A stretch of 64,000 nucleotides of DNA from Anaerolineales bacterium (GCA_020850595.1 JADZEK010000024.1:48448-112447); one strand, 5' to 3'. Shown: positions 26,786 through 35,172, numbered from the stretch's first letter. Notes: generated from the letters alone by a model not told the origin. Translations and numbers: made by a program.

Positions 26786-27649
26786 ATGAACACGCTGAAC
26801 CTGCCGCGTTCGCTCTCGCAGCCGTCGGCCGCCTCGCACCTGCGGGCGCTGGGCGTGATCGCCCTGAAGGACTGGCGGCATTTCGTGCGCTACCCGCTGG
26901 AGGTCGTCACCAGCATCCTCCAACCGCTCATCTGGCTGACGCCGGTGTACTTCATGGGCCGCGTGTTCAGCGTGGGCGGGCAGGCGCAGGGCCTGGCCGC
27001 CTACAGCGGCACGGGCGACTACATGGCCTTCATCCTCATCGGGCAGGCGCTGATCAATTTCATCAATGCGGTGTTCTGGGGCATGGGCTACGCGCTGAAG
27101 AACGACATGGACACCGGCGTGCTGGAGGCCAACTGGCTGCTGCCGATGCCGCGGGTGCTGCTGCTGGCGGGGCGCACGCTGGCGAGCCTGATGATCACCA
27201 CGCTCACCACCGCCGCCATCTTTGTGCTGGCGGCGCTGCTGTTTGGCTTTAAGCCCAGCGGCAACGCCGTGGCGGCGGTGCTGACCACGCTGCCCATGCT
27301 GCTGGGGCTGTATGGCTTTGGGCTGGCCTTCGCCGCGCTGGTGATGCTGATGAAGGAAGCCAACACCCTGGTGGACGTGAGCAGCTTCCTGGTGCAGTTG
27401 CTCTCCGGGTCGAACTTCCCGGTGCAGGCGCTGCCGCGCTGGCTGCTGCCGGTGGCGCTGGCCCTGCCGCTCACCTACGGCCTCGACGCCGTGCGCTACT
27501 GGCTGCTGGCGACCCGGCCGCTGCTGCCGGTCGCTGTCGAGCTTGGCCTCCTGCTGGTCTTCATGGTCGGTATGCTGGCGGGCGGCTATGCGGCCTTCAA
27601 GGGCCTGGAGCGGCGCGTGCGCCGACGCGGGGGCCTGCAGGCGCACTGA
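26786..27649 (+). CDS. ABC-2 type exporter permease, subunit 2
   Basis: I start at ATG 26786, with TTTAGGAGACGCG upstream; a longer frame would overlap the first permease. The 287 residues have the same layout as subunit 1, which is identical in length. A basic start (LKDWRHFVRYPLEVV) leads to six helices, and the conserved late segment reads SGSNFPVQALPRWLLPVALA. The two permeases probably arose by duplication. The gene ends the exporter operon; a 114-bp gap with a 15-bp direct repeat follows. Confidence 0.9.
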   Translation: MNTLNLPRSLSQPSAASHLRALGVIALKDWRHFVRYPLEVVTSILQPLIWLTPVYFMGRVFSVGGQAQGLAAYSGTGDYMAFILIGQALINFINAVFWGMGYALKNDMDTGVLEANWLLPMPRVLLLAGRTLASLMITTLTTAAIFVLAALLFGFKPSGNAVAAVLTTLPMLLGLYGFGLAFAALVMLMKEANTLVDVSSFLVQLLSGSNFPVQALPRWLLPVALALPLTYGLDAVRYWLLATRPLLPVAVELGLLLVFMVGMLAGGYAAFKGLERRVRRRGGLQAH

Positions 27650-27654
27650 CGCGG

Positions 27655-27697
27655 GGAGAACAACGCCGGCGGAGGGGCGCAGGAGAACAACGCCGGG
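27655..27697. repeat. 15-bp direct repeat
   Basis: GGAGAACAACGCCGG occurs twice, starting near 27655 and near 27682, in the gap between the exporter and the CoA-transferase gene. No function is evident. Confidence 0.5.
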
Positions 27698-27749
27698 GCG
27701 TTCGGTTTATCTCGCGCCGGCCCTGGCCCGCTCCGCGCGGCCGCGGTTG

Positions 27750-27755
27750 TATAAT
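27750..27755 (+). promoter_or_regulatory. -10 box of a probable leaderless transcript (CoA-transferase alpha)
   Basis: TATAAT ends 8 nt before ATG 27764. The intervening CCGCCTCT has no ribosome site, so the mRNA probably starts at or next to the ATG. No -35 match is seen. Confidence 0.6.
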
Positions 27756-27763
27756 CCGCCTCT

Positions 27764-28666
27764 ATGAGCAAACTCACCTCGCTGGCCGAGGCGGTCGCCG
27801 CGCATGTGCACGATGGCGACCTGGTTTATGCCGCCGGTTTCACCCACCTGATCCCCTTCGCCGCCGGGCACGAAATCATCCGCCAGGGGCGGCGGCGGCT
27901 GACGCTGGCGCGCGCCACGCCTGACATCCTCTACGACCAGATGGTGGCGGCGGGCTGCGCCGAGAAGCTCGTCTTCTCGTATTCGGGCAACCCCGGCGTC
28001 GGCTCGCTGCGCGTGCTGCGCGCCGAGATCGAAGCGGGCCGGCTGGCGATTGAGGAGTACAGCCACTTTGCCATGATCACCCGGCTGACGGCCGGGGCCG
28101 GCGGGTTGCCCTTCCTGCCCATGCGGCCCACCGGCGCGGACGACCTGGCCCGCGCCAACCCGCAGTATCGCGTCATCACCGATCCTTACAGTGGGCAGCC
28201 GCTCACCGCCGTGCCCGCCCTCACGCCCGACGTGACGCTGCTGCACGCGCAGCGCGCCGACCACCACGGCAACACTCAAATTTGGGGCATCCTCGGCGAG
28301 CAGCGCGAGGCGGCCTTCGCGGCCAAGCGCGTGATCGTGACGGCCGAGGAGATCGTGGACGAGGCCGTCATCCGCTCCGACCCCAACCGCACCATCCTGC
28401 CCGCGCTGCGGGTGAGCGCGGTGTGCCACGTGCCGCACGCCGCGCATCCGTCGTACACGCAGGGCTATTACGACCGCGACAACGCCTTCTACCTGGAGTG
28501 GGACCAGCGCTCGGCCACGCCGGAGAGCGTGCAGACCTGGCTGGAGGAGTGGGTGTACGGCGTGGGCGACCGTGAAGCCTATTGGCAGAAGCTCGGGCCG
28601 GAGGCGCACGCGCGGCTGGCCGTGAAGCCCAAGTGGAGCGCGCCGGTGAATTACGGCGAGTTTTAA
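27764..28666 (+). CDS. Family I CoA-transferase, alpha subunit (GctA/IpdA-like)
   Basis: This 300-residue protein matches the alpha subunit of the glutaconate CoA-transferase group. It has an N-terminal MSKLTSLAEAVAAHVHDGD, an early Gly-rich strand, ATPDILYDQMVAAGC, the FSYSGNPGVGSLR loop and ALTPDVTLLHAQRADHHGN. Alpha and beta subunits together move CoA between acyl groups, or act on ring-opened CoA esters in the IpdAB branch. The matching beta gene lies at 32141, separated by four genes, whereas the two are usually adjacent. Transcription probably starts at the ATG. Confidence 0.85.
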   Translation: MSKLTSLAEAVAAHVHDGDLVYAAGFTHLIPFAAGHEIIRQGRRRLTLARATPDILYDQMVAAGCAEKLVFSYSGNPGVGSLRVLRAEIEAGRLAIEEYSHFAMITRLTAGAGGLPFLPMRPTGADDLARANPQYRVITDPYSGQPLTAVPALTPDVTLLHAQRADHHGNTQIWGILGEQREAAFAAKRVIVTAEEIVDEAVIRSDPNRTILPALRVSAVCHVPHAAHPSYTQGYYDRDNAFYLEWDQRSATPESVQTWLEEWVYGVGDREAYWQKLGPEAHARLAVKPKWSAPVNYGEF

Positions 28667-28682
28667 TGACCAGAAAATCTCA

Positions 28683-28708
28683 GCCACGAATTACGAATTA
28701 CACGAATT
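28683..28708. repeat. Short CACGAATTA-type tandem repeat
   Basis: Three imperfect copies of ACGAATTA occur in a row in the gap before the first PPK2 gene. A further CACGAATTA copy lies at about 32102-32110 near the alpha/beta hydrolase stop. The AT-rich motif contrasts with the surrounding GC-rich DNA. Confidence 0.45.
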
Positions 28709-28771
28709 GGGAGGACGACCGGGCAGCCCGAACTGGTAACGACGCGGGCGGACGGACAAGCGCCATTGGCT

Positions 28772-29554
28772 ATGTTAGGCTATCTTGATCTAAGCCAGAA
28801 AGTGGGGCGCAAGGAATTTAAGCGCCGCGTGGAGCCGCTGCAATGGCGGCTGTATGCGCTGCAGCAGGCCGTCTTCCAGCAGCATGTGCCGGTGCTCGTC
28901 GTGCTGGAAGGCTGGGCGGCGGCCGGCAAGGGCGCCGTCATCGCCACCCTGGCCGAGCCGCTCGACCCGCGCGGCCTGCGCGTGGTGGCGGTGCAGCCCG
29001 CGCGCCCTGACCAGCAGCGCTACCCCTGGCTGCACCGCTTCTGGCTCAACGTGCCCGCCGCCGGGCAGATCGTCATCTTCGACAGTTCGTGGTACCGCCG
29101 CGTGCTCACCGAGCGCCTGATCGGGCTGGCCCGCCGCCCCGAGTGGCAGGCCGCCTACCAGGATATTGTGGACTTTGAGCAGACGCTGGCGGCCGGCGGC
29201 GTGCTGGTGCTCAAGTTCTGGCTCCACATCAGCCGGCAGACCCAGCACGAGCGCTTCGAGGCCCTGCGCGGCAGCAAGCTCACCCGCTGGCAGGTGGACC
29301 GGGAAGACCTGGCCCAGCATCAGGCTTACAAGCGCTATGCCCGGCTGGTGGAGACCGCGCTGGCCCGCACCGAGGCCGCCCACGCTTCCTGGACGCTGGT
29401 GGAGGCGACCGACAAGCCCCACGCCCAACTGAGGGTGTTGGAGACGCTGGTGACGCGGCTGGAGCAGCGCGTTGGCCCGCTGCCCCCCGCGGTGATGTCC
29501 GACCTCCAGCACAAGGCGGAGGAGGCCGGGCGGCAGGACGCGGGCCATGCTTGA
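28772..29554 (+). CDS. PPK2-family polyphosphate kinase-like protein, divergent
   Basis: I choose ATG 28772 (MLGYLDLSQKV, the usual PPK2 onset) over a TTG two codons upstream, giving 260 residues. Walker A reads EGWAAAGKGA and the Walker B region VIFDSSWYRRVLTER. Active PPK2 enzymes usually read FDRSWYGRVLVERV there, as the next gene does, so two positions differ (Arg to Ser, Gly to Arg). PPK2 enzymes phosphorylate nucleotides with polyphosphate. The tail overlaps the next PPK2 gene by 8 bp. The pair resembles the two domains of fused two-domain PPK2 (polyphosphate:AMP phosphotransferase), with this one as the degenerate half. Confidence 0.85.
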   Translation: MLGYLDLSQKVGRKEFKRRVEPLQWRLYALQQAVFQQHVPVLVVLEGWAAAGKGAVIATLAEPLDPRGLRVVAVQPARPDQQRYPWLHRFWLNVPAAGQIVIFDSSWYRRVLTERLIGLARRPEWQAAYQDIVDFEQTLAAGGVLVLKFWLHISRQTQHERFEALRGSKLTRWQVDREDLAQHQAYKRYARLVETALARTEAAHASWTLVEATDKPHAQLRVLETLVTRLEQRVGPLPPAVMSDLQHKAEEAGRQDAGHA

Positions 29555-30254
29555 GCGCGTTGACCTGACCGCCACGATTACCGATGAGGCGTACAAGCGC
29601 AAGCTCAAGCGGCTGCAAGCGCGGCTGCACCGCCAGGCCAACCAGGTCTACCAGCAGGCGCGGCCGGTGGTGCTGGTGTTCGAGGGTTGGGACGCGGCCG
29701 GCAAGGGCGGGGCCATCAAGCGCCTGACGACGGCGCTCGACCCACGCGGCTACGTCGTCCACCCCATTGCCGCGCCCGCCGGCGACGACAAGGAGCGCCA
29801 TTACCTCTACCGCTTCTGGCGCCGGCTGCCGCCGCGCGGCCAGATCGCCGTGTTCGACCGCTCGTGGTACGGGCGCGTGCTGGTCGAGCGCGTGGAGGGC
29901 TTCTGCGCGCCGGAGGCGTGGCAGCGCGCCTACGCCGAGATCAATCAGTTCGAGCGGCAACTGCACGCCGCCGGCGCCATCCTCGCCAAGTTCTGGCTGC
30001 ACATCAGCCCCGAAGAGCAGTTGCAGCGTTTTGAGGCGCGCGCCGCCGACCCGGTGAAAGCCTGGAAGCTCACGCCCGACGACTGGCGCAACCGGGAGAA
30101 GCGCCGGCCCTACGAGCAGGCGGTGGACGAAATGCTGCTCAAGACCAGCACCCGCGCCGCCCGCTGGACCGTGGTGGCGGCCAACGACAAACACTTCGCG
30201 CGCATTAAGGTCTTAGCCACCGTGGCGAAGACGCTGGCGCGGGCGCTGGACTAG
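29547..30254 (+). CDS. PPK2-family polyphosphate:nucleotide phosphotransferase
   Basis: This 235-residue protein carries all the landmarks of active PPK2: Walker A FEGWDAAGKGGAIKRL (about residues 46-61), the RHYLYRFWRRLP segment, Walker B VFDRSWYGRVLVERVEGF, and WKLTPDDWRNREK, which contributes substrate-binding basic residues. It starts inside the last codons of the divergent PPK2 gene, so translation is probably coupled. It should transfer phosphate from polyphosphate to AMP or ADP, or the reverse. A J-domain gene follows 11 bp later. Confidence 0.92.
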   Translation: MLERVDLTATITDEAYKRKLKRLQARLHRQANQVYQQARPVVLVFEGWDAAGKGGAIKRLTTALDPRGYVVHPIAAPAGDDKERHYLYRFWRRLPPRGQIAVFDRSWYGRVLVERVEGFCAPEAWQRAYAEINQFERQLHAAGAILAKFWLHISPEEQLQRFEARAADPVKAWKLTPDDWRNREKRRPYEQAVDEMLLKTSTRAARWTVVAANDKHFARIKVLATVAKTLARALD

Positions 30255-30265
30255 GCCGCCGCCCT

Positions 30266-31240
30266 ATGAACTTCTACGAACTGCTGAGCATTGCGCCCAG
30301 CGCAGACTCGGAGCAAATCCGCGCGGCCTACCGCGCGCTGGCCCAGATATATCACCCCGACCGCCTGGCCCACCTGAAGCCCGAGGCGCGTGCTTTCGCC
30401 GAGGAGCGCTTCAAGGCGCTGAACCAGGCCTATGGCGTGCTGAGTGACCCGGCTAAGCGCGCGGCCTATGACTTGTCGCTCCAGCGGCCCGCGCCGCCGC
30501 CCCGCGCCGCCATGCGCGGCGAGCCGCCGAGCACCTACACCCCGCCCACCGGTCCCACCCCGGGCGCGTCACCCGGCGCGGCCCGGCGCTCGCAGTTGCT
30601 GGAACGCAAGCAGCGGCTGGCGCGGCTGGAGGCCGAGATCAACGACCTGAGCCGCAACGTGGCGGTGCTGGAGAGCGAGCGCGGGCGGGCGCGGGTACGC
30701 ACCCAACAGTTGCAGGCGCGCAACGTGTGGCGCTGGTGGTTCGGCATGCTGCTGACGGCGCTGGGCTTCACCGCCGTGCTGGCGGCGGGGGTGGGCCTGT
30801 TTGCGCTGCCCGCGGGGGCCATGCACCCCAACGCGCAGCGGCTGGCGCTGTTTGCGCTGGTGGGGCTGTATGAATATTGGACCGCGCTGACGCTCGGCTA
30901 CCTATGCCGGGCGCCGGGGGCGCGGGTGAGCCAGCGCGCCACGCTGCGCGTGACGGCCTGGGGCCTGGCCTGCGCCTGGCCGGCGGGACTGATCGGCTGG
31001 GGGGTGTGGGCCTGGCGCTTCGGCGCGCTGAGCACGCCGCTCTCGGCCGGCGCGCTGGCGGCCGCGGGGCTGCTGGCGCACGTGATCTTCTGCGCGCTGG
31101 CGGTGGGCCACCTGCCGCGCGCCGCGCGCGAACAACAGCGCGTGCTGGAGCACACCTACCTGCCCATGCTGCAAGCTTACGAGCACCAGTTGAGCCAACT
31201 GCGCGCGCAGAAGGCCCTGCTGGAGTCGGAAACAGCCTGA
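30266..31240 (+). CDS. Membrane J-domain protein
   Basis: This 324-residue protein begins with a complete J domain, including YHPDRLAHLK with the HPD tripeptide needed to stimulate DnaK (about residues 30-39) and AYGVLSDPAKRAAYD. A Pro-rich linker follows, then a coiled coil (LLERKQRLARLEAEINDLSR) and four hydrophobic segments (about residues 155-285), with a second coiled coil at the C-terminus. It has no G/F or cysteine-rich region, so it is a class III J-protein that would bring DnaK to the membrane. It lies in the block between the CoA-transferase subunits. Confidence 0.88.
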   Translation: MNFYELLSIAPSADSEQIRAAYRALAQIYHPDRLAHLKPEARAFAEERFKALNQAYGVLSDPAKRAAYDLSLQRPAPPPRAAMRGEPPSTYTPPTGPTPGASPGAARRSQLLERKQRLARLEAEINDLSRNVAVLESERGRARVRTQQLQARNVWRWWFGMLLTALGFTAVLAAGVGLFALPAGAMHPNAQRLALFALVGLYEYWTALTLGYLCRAPGARVSQRATLRVTAWGLACAWPAGLIGWGVWAWRFGALSTPLSAGALAAAGLLAHVIFCALAVGHLPRAAREQQRVLEHTYLPMLQAYEHQLSQLRAQKALLESETA

Positions 31241-31254
31241 CCGGCCCGGCGACT

Positions 31255-32133
31255 GTGGACGCTCACGCAGTGATTGACTTCGGCGGCGCCGGGCCGCCGC
31301 TGCACTTCGCGCACGCCAACGGCTACCCGCCCGAGGCCTACGCGCCGCTGCTGACACGGCTGACCCCGCACTACCACGTGCGAGCCGCGCGCCTGGGGCC
31401 GTTGCGGTCCAGCCGCAACCTGGCGAGCCTGAAGAGCTGGCAGCCGCTGGTGGACGACCTGGAAGCCGACTTGTTGGCGCAGGGCGCGCAGGGCTGGGTG
31501 GGCGTGGGCCACTCGCTGGGCGCCATGCTCACCACCACGGTGGCGCTGCGTTGGCCGGATATGTTCAGCGCCCTGGTGCTGATCGAGCCGGTGCTGCTAT
31601 CGCTGCGGCTGCTGAGCGTGTGGAACCTGCTGCGGTGGGCCGGGCTGGCGCGCGCTGCCCATCCGCTGATCCCTGGCGCGCTGCGGCGGCGGCGCCATTT
31701 CGCCGGCGCCGACGAGATGTTCACCCGCTACCGCCAGGCGCCGATCTTCGGCCGGATTGACGACGCGGGTCTGCGCGCTTATGTGGACGCGCTGGCCCAG
31801 CCCGCCCCCGGCGGCGGCGTGACGTTGAGCTACCCGCCGGAGTGGGAGGTCGCCATTTACGCGACCGGGCCGATGAACCTGTGGGGCCGGTTGGGCCGGC
31901 TGAAACCGCCGGTGCTGGTGGTGCGCGGGCAGGAGACCGACACGCTGCGGCCCGCGGCGGTGCGGCGCTTGCGGCGCACGCTGCCCAACGCTCACGTAGT
32001 GGAGGTGCCGCACACCGGCCACCTGGCGCCGCTGGAAGCGCCCGCAGCCGTGGCCGAGGCGACGCTGACATTTCTCAAAGATAAGCAGGGCCAACCGGGG
32101 CCACGAATTAGCACGCATGGCGCGAAGGGGTAG
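31255..32133 (+). CDS. Alpha/beta-fold hydrolase
   Basis: I place the start at GTG 31255, 14 bp after the J-domain stop; a GTG at 31270 is also possible. The protein of about 292 residues shows the nucleophile elbow GVGHSLGAML, an acid in VVRGQETDTLRP and the catalytic histidine in PHTGHLAPLEAP, completing a Ser-Asp-His triad. HFAHANGYPPEAY near the N-terminus fits the oxyanion region of esterase-like members. The substrate is unknown. Its place between CoA-transferase subunit genes hints at acyl or CoA-ester metabolism, but that is only context. Confidence 0.85.
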   Translation: MDAHAVIDFGGAGPPLHFAHANGYPPEAYAPLLTRLTPHYHVRAARLGPLRSSRNLASLKSWQPLVDDLEADLLAQGAQGWVGVGHSLGAMLTTTVALRWPDMFSALVLIEPVLLSLRLLSVWNLLRWAGLARAAHPLIPGALRRRRHFAGADEMFTRYRQAPIFGRIDDAGLRAYVDALAQPAPGGGVTLSYPPEWEVAIYATGPMNLWGRLGRLKPPVLVVRGQETDTLRPAAVRRLRRTLPNAHVVEVPHTGHLAPLEAPAAVAEATLTFLKDKQGQPGPRISTHGAKG

Positions 32134-32140
32134 GTAGCTG

Positions 32141-32956
32141 ATGCCAACTGGAAATTTGGGGCCGACCACTTCAGGCCGAGGCGGGCCGAGTTATAGCCCG
32201 GCGGAGTTAATGACGATCAACGCGGCGCGGCTGCTGCGCGACGGCGATGTGGTCTTCGTCGGCGTGGGGCTGCCCAACCTGGCCTGCAACCTGGCGCGGC
32301 GCACGCACGCCCCAAACCTGGTCATGGTCTACGAGGCGGGCGTGGTCGGCGCGCAGCCGGCGCGGCTGCCGCTGTCCATCGGCGACCCGACGCTGGTGTC
32401 GGGCGCGGCCGCGGTGGTCTCGATGTTCGAGATCTTCGCCTTCTACCTCCAGCGCGGGCTGATTGACGTGGGCTTCTTGGGCGGGGCGCAGATTGACCGC
32501 TTCGGCAACGTCAACGCCACCGTGATCGGCGACTACGCGCACCCCAAGGTGCGGCTGCCGGGGTCGGGCGGCAGCGCCGAGATCGCGGCCTGGGCCAACC
32601 GCACCTACCTGCTCACGCCCCACCAGAAGCGGCGCTTCCCGGCGCAGTGCGACTTCATCACCGGGGCCGGGCATCTGGGCGGCGGCGGCGCGCGCGCGGC
32701 CAGCGGCGTGCGCGGCGGCGGCCCGCAGGCCGTCGTCACCGACATCGGCCTGCTGGAGCCGGACGCGAACGGCGAACTGACGCTCACGGCGCTGCACCCG
32801 GGCCAGACAGTGGCGCAGGCGCTGGCCAACACCGGCTGGCCGCTGCAAGTGGCCGCCAACGTGCGCATCACTGCGGCGCCAACCGACCACGAGCTGCGCC
32901 TGCTGCGCGAGGTGCTCGACCCGCAGGGGATTTATCTCAAAGGCGGGGCGGGCTAA
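32141..32956 (+). CDS. Family I CoA-transferase, beta subunit (GctB/IpdB-like)
   Basis: This 271-residue protein matches the beta subunit partner of the protein at 27764. It reads LRDGDVVFVGVGLPNLACNL, then MVYEAGVVGAQPARLPLSIG, SMFEIFAFYLQRGLIDVGFL and GGAQIDRFGNVNATVIGDY. In this family the catalytic glutamate lies in the beta subunit; Glu in VYEAGVVGA is a candidate by position, but I cannot confirm the alignment. It starts 7 bp after the hydrolase stop. A repeat-bearing gap of 191 bp follows. Confidence 0.85.
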   Translation: MPTGNLGPTTSGRGGPSYSPAELMTINAARLLRDGDVVFVGVGLPNLACNLARRTHAPNLVMVYEAGVVGAQPARLPLSIGDPTLVSGAAAVVSMFEIFAFYLQRGLIDVGFLGGAQIDRFGNVNATVIGDYAHPKVRLPGSGGSAEIAAWANRTYLLTPHQKRRFPAQCDFITGAGHLGGGGARAASGVRGGGPQAVVTDIGLLEPDANGELTLTALHPGQTVAQALANTGWPLQVAANVRITAAPTDHELRLLREVLDPQGIYLKGGAG

Positions 32957-33032
32957 CAGCGGAGACTCGCGGGCCAGTAAGCACTGCGGCCGCTGGAGGG
33001 CAGGAGACTCGCGGGACTCAGGGAAGGCGCAA

Positions 33033-33072
33033 CGCACCTCGCACCTCCCACTTCCCACGTCTCACTTCTCAG
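33033..33072. repeat. Heptanucleotide repeat, reverse orientation
   Basis: CACCTCGCACCTCCCACTTC-type units in 7-bp phase are the reverse complement of the GTGRGAR tract at 14950. The gap 32957-33147 also carries GGAGACTCGCGGG twice (about 32963 and 33002), similar to motifs near 15003 and 36352. No other feature is seen in this gap. Confidence 0.5.
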
Positions 33073-33147
33073 CCTCAGCCGAGCAACCCAGCGGCGGGGC
33101 GCGCGTATGGATTGGCAGAAGCGTTGGCAGACGAGGAAGACTGAGAC

Positions 33148-34053
33148 ATGCAAGCTGACCGCCGGCCGGGCCTGTTCTGGCCCCTCATCCTGATCGGCCT
33201 GGGCGCACTATTGCTGCTGCAAAACCTGGGCTACCTGCCCGCCGGGCTGTGGGCGGCCCTGGCGCAGTTGTGGCCGGTCGTCTTCATCCTGCTCGGGCTT
33301 GACCTGCTGGTGGGGCGGCGCTCGTCAGCGGGCGCGGCGGCCGTGCTGGTGGTGGGGGTCGTGGTGGTCATTGGGGCGCTCACCTGGGCGGCGCTGCGGG
33401 CGCAGCAGTTGCCGGCGGGCGCGCCGCAAACATTGGCCCAGCCCCCGCAAGGCGCGGCCACGCTCGACGTGACCATCACGTTCGACGCGGGCGAGTTGAG
33501 CCTGAGCGCCCTCGGCCCCTCGGCCGACGCGCTCGAAGGCGAGGTGACCAACGGCCCCGGCGAGAGCGCCGACCTGAGCTACCGCGTGGATAACGGCGGC
33601 GTGGGCCGGCTGACGCTCGACCAGCGCGGCGAGGCGCTGCTGCTGCCCTTCCTGGCGGCGCGCAACGCGACCGCCGTGTGGGCCGTGCGCCTCAGCCCCA
33701 GCCTGCCGCTGGAGCTAGACGTGACCACCGGCGCGGGCCGCACCATGCTCGACCTGACCGGCCTGGAGGTGCAGACGCTGACCCTGCGCGCGGGCGTGGG
33801 CGAAACCTCGGTCACCTTCCCCAGCGCGGGCGCGCTGACGGCCGTGCTGACCACCGGCGTGGGCAACACCACGCTGACGCTGCCGGAGGGCCTGGCGGCG
33901 CGCCTGACCGTGCGCTCCGGGCTGACCAACCTGACCGTGCCCGCGCGCTTCAGCCGCGCCGACAACGTCTACACCACGTCCGGCTTTGACACAGACGGCG
34001 ACTACCTCGACCTGGAACTCAACGCCGGCATCGGCAACGTCACGATCAAATAG
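33148..34053 (+). CDS. LiaF-like membrane protein
   Basis: This 301-residue protein has four hydrophobic segments in its first 90 residues (FWPLILIGLGALLLLQNLGY; LWPVVFILLGLDLLVGRR; AAAVLVVGVVVVIGALTWAA), the DUF5668/LiaF membrane pattern. A soluble right-handed beta-helical domain of about 190 residues follows (LPLELDVTTGAGRTMLDLTG, GVGETSVTFPSAGALT, GVGNTTLTLP), like the C-terminal domain of LiaF and VanX-associated proteins. LiaF-type proteins modulate envelope-stress signalling in Firmicutes. No two-component system is adjacent, so only an envelope role can be suggested. ATG 33148 follows GAGAC, a weak site. Confidence 0.78.
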   Translation: MQADRRPGLFWPLILIGLGALLLLQNLGYLPAGLWAALAQLWPVVFILLGLDLLVGRRSSAGAAAVLVVGVVVVIGALTWAALRAQQLPAGAPQTLAQPPQGAATLDVTITFDAGELSLSALGPSADALEGEVTNGPGESADLSYRVDNGGVGRLTLDQRGEALLLPFLAARNATAVWAVRLSPSLPLELDVTTGAGRTMLDLTGLEVQTLTLRAGVGETSVTFPSAGALTAVLTTGVGNTTLTLPEGLAARLTVRSGLTNLTVPARFSRADNVYTTSGFDTDGDYLDLELNAGIGNVTIK

Positions 34054-34215
34054 GACAATTTTCCGAAGGTTTTGCCCTTTTTTAAGCATACGCCGCCCGC
34101 GTTTGGTCTACAATAGGGGTTACGCATTGGTCAACAGTCTGCTGAGCCGGCCGGCGTACCCAATGCGACCTCCCCGACACGCTCGGCCGACTCTGGCTGG
34201 AAAAAGGAGGCGCCT

Positions 34216-34647
34216 GTGTCGTTCTCACCTCGTTGGAAAACCGCGTTCCTGTGCCTCGCCGCCATCCTGATCGGCCTGGCCGCCGGCCCGCAACTCAACC
34301 GGCTGATCGTCGCGCCGCCGGGCGCGGCCCAGGCGGCGGCCGCGCCCAGCGTGGCCCTGGCCCCCGGCAGTACCGAGGCGGTGTTCACCTGCACCCCCTC
34401 CTATATCGGCGTGTTCTCGACCCGCGTTCACGTGCTCTGCACGGCGCCCGCCGAGACCACCATCTATTACTTCGCCGCGCCCACCTCCGACTCGAAGAAC
34501 GCCAACCGCGTGCTCAGCGTCATGCTGACGGCCAAAGCGCTGGGCAAGAATTTGCAGATCTACTATGACTCGGGCGGCAACGGCAGCGCCTACGGCTGCC
34601 AGGCCAATGACTGCCGGCCGATCAATGCGATAGAAGTTAAGCCATAA
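34216..34647 (+). CDS. Small secreted protein, uncharacterised
   Basis: This 143-residue protein starts with GTG after a strong AAAAAGGAGGCGCC site. It has a signal-like N-terminus with one hydrophobic helix (KTAFLCLAAILIGLAAG), an Ala-rich linker, and a compact domain with four cysteines (FTCTPSY, VLCTAPAE, YGCQANDCRP) that probably form two disulfides outside the cytoplasm. It ends DSGGNGSAYG and a short tail. I do not recognise the family. A TACAAT box lies near 34109, leaving a leader of about 95 nt. It precedes another small secreted protein by 13 bp. Confidence 0.7.
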   Translation: MSFSPRWKTAFLCLAAILIGLAAGPQLNRLIVAPPGAAQAAAAPSVALAPGSTEAVFTCTPSYIGVFSTRVHVLCTAPAETTIYYFAAPTSDSKNANRVLSVMLTAKALGKNLQIYYDSGGNGSAYGCQANDCRPINAIEVKP

Positions 34648-34660
34648 AACAGGCGCTATC

Positions 34661-35104
34661 ATGAACCGCCTGACGCATTGGTTACCGCACGCGCTGCTGC
34701 TGGTGACAGCGCTGCTTTCAGCTTGGTTCGCGCCGGTGGGGTCGGCCGCCACGCCGGGCACGGCGCTGGCGGCGGGGATGACCGGCCGCACCCTGCTGCG
34801 CACCGATGAGGCGCTGGCGCTGCGCGTGGCTGACCCGCGCGCCGTCCGCGCGGTTGAGTGGCGGCTGGATGGCCGGTGGGTGGGAGACGCCCCCGCGCTC
34901 ACCGTCTTCCCCATCGCGGCGGGCGACCACGCTCTGAGCCTGACCTACCAGGATGCCGCCGGGCAGCGTTACGCCCTGGCGACCCAGGTGCGGGTGCTGC
35001 AACCCCATCGCTTCGCCGCCGAGGTCGCCGCGCTGCAAATGGCCATTCACTTTCCGCTGTTCGACGAGGACGATACGCTCTTCATCCCACAGGTCATCCG
35101 CTAA
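34661..35104 (+). CDS. Small secreted beta-rich protein, uncharacterised
   Basis: This 147-residue protein begins with a signal peptide (LPHALLLVTALLSAWFAPV followed by an Ala/Gly-rich cleavage region). The mature part looks like an immunoglobulin-like beta domain (VRAVEWRLDGRWVGDAPALT and GDHALSLTYQDAAGQRYAL). It has no cysteine and no catalytic motif. It forms a pair with the preceding secreted protein and is followed by a sigma-factor gene whose promoter is close. I do not recognise a specific family. Confidence 0.65.
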   Translation: MNRLTHWLPHALLLVTALLSAWFAPVGSAATPGTALAAGMTGRTLLRTDEALALRVADPRAVRAVEWRLDGRWVGDAPALTVFPIAAGDHALSLTYQDAAGQRYALATQVRVLQPHRFAAEVAALQMAIHFPLFDEDDTLFIPQVIR

Positions 35105-35146
35105 ACTGCGCTCCCCCGGCGTTTCACACGCGCGGCCGGCGATGGT

Positions 35147-35152
35147 TATACT
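35147..35152 (+). promoter_or_regulatory. -10 box upstream of the ECF sigma gene
   Basis: TATACT lies 20 bp before GTG 35173, with GAGAGGAA between them as a ribosome site. No -35 match is evident. Confidence 0.45.
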
Positions 35153-35172
35153 CTGTGAGAGGAACCCTCGCC

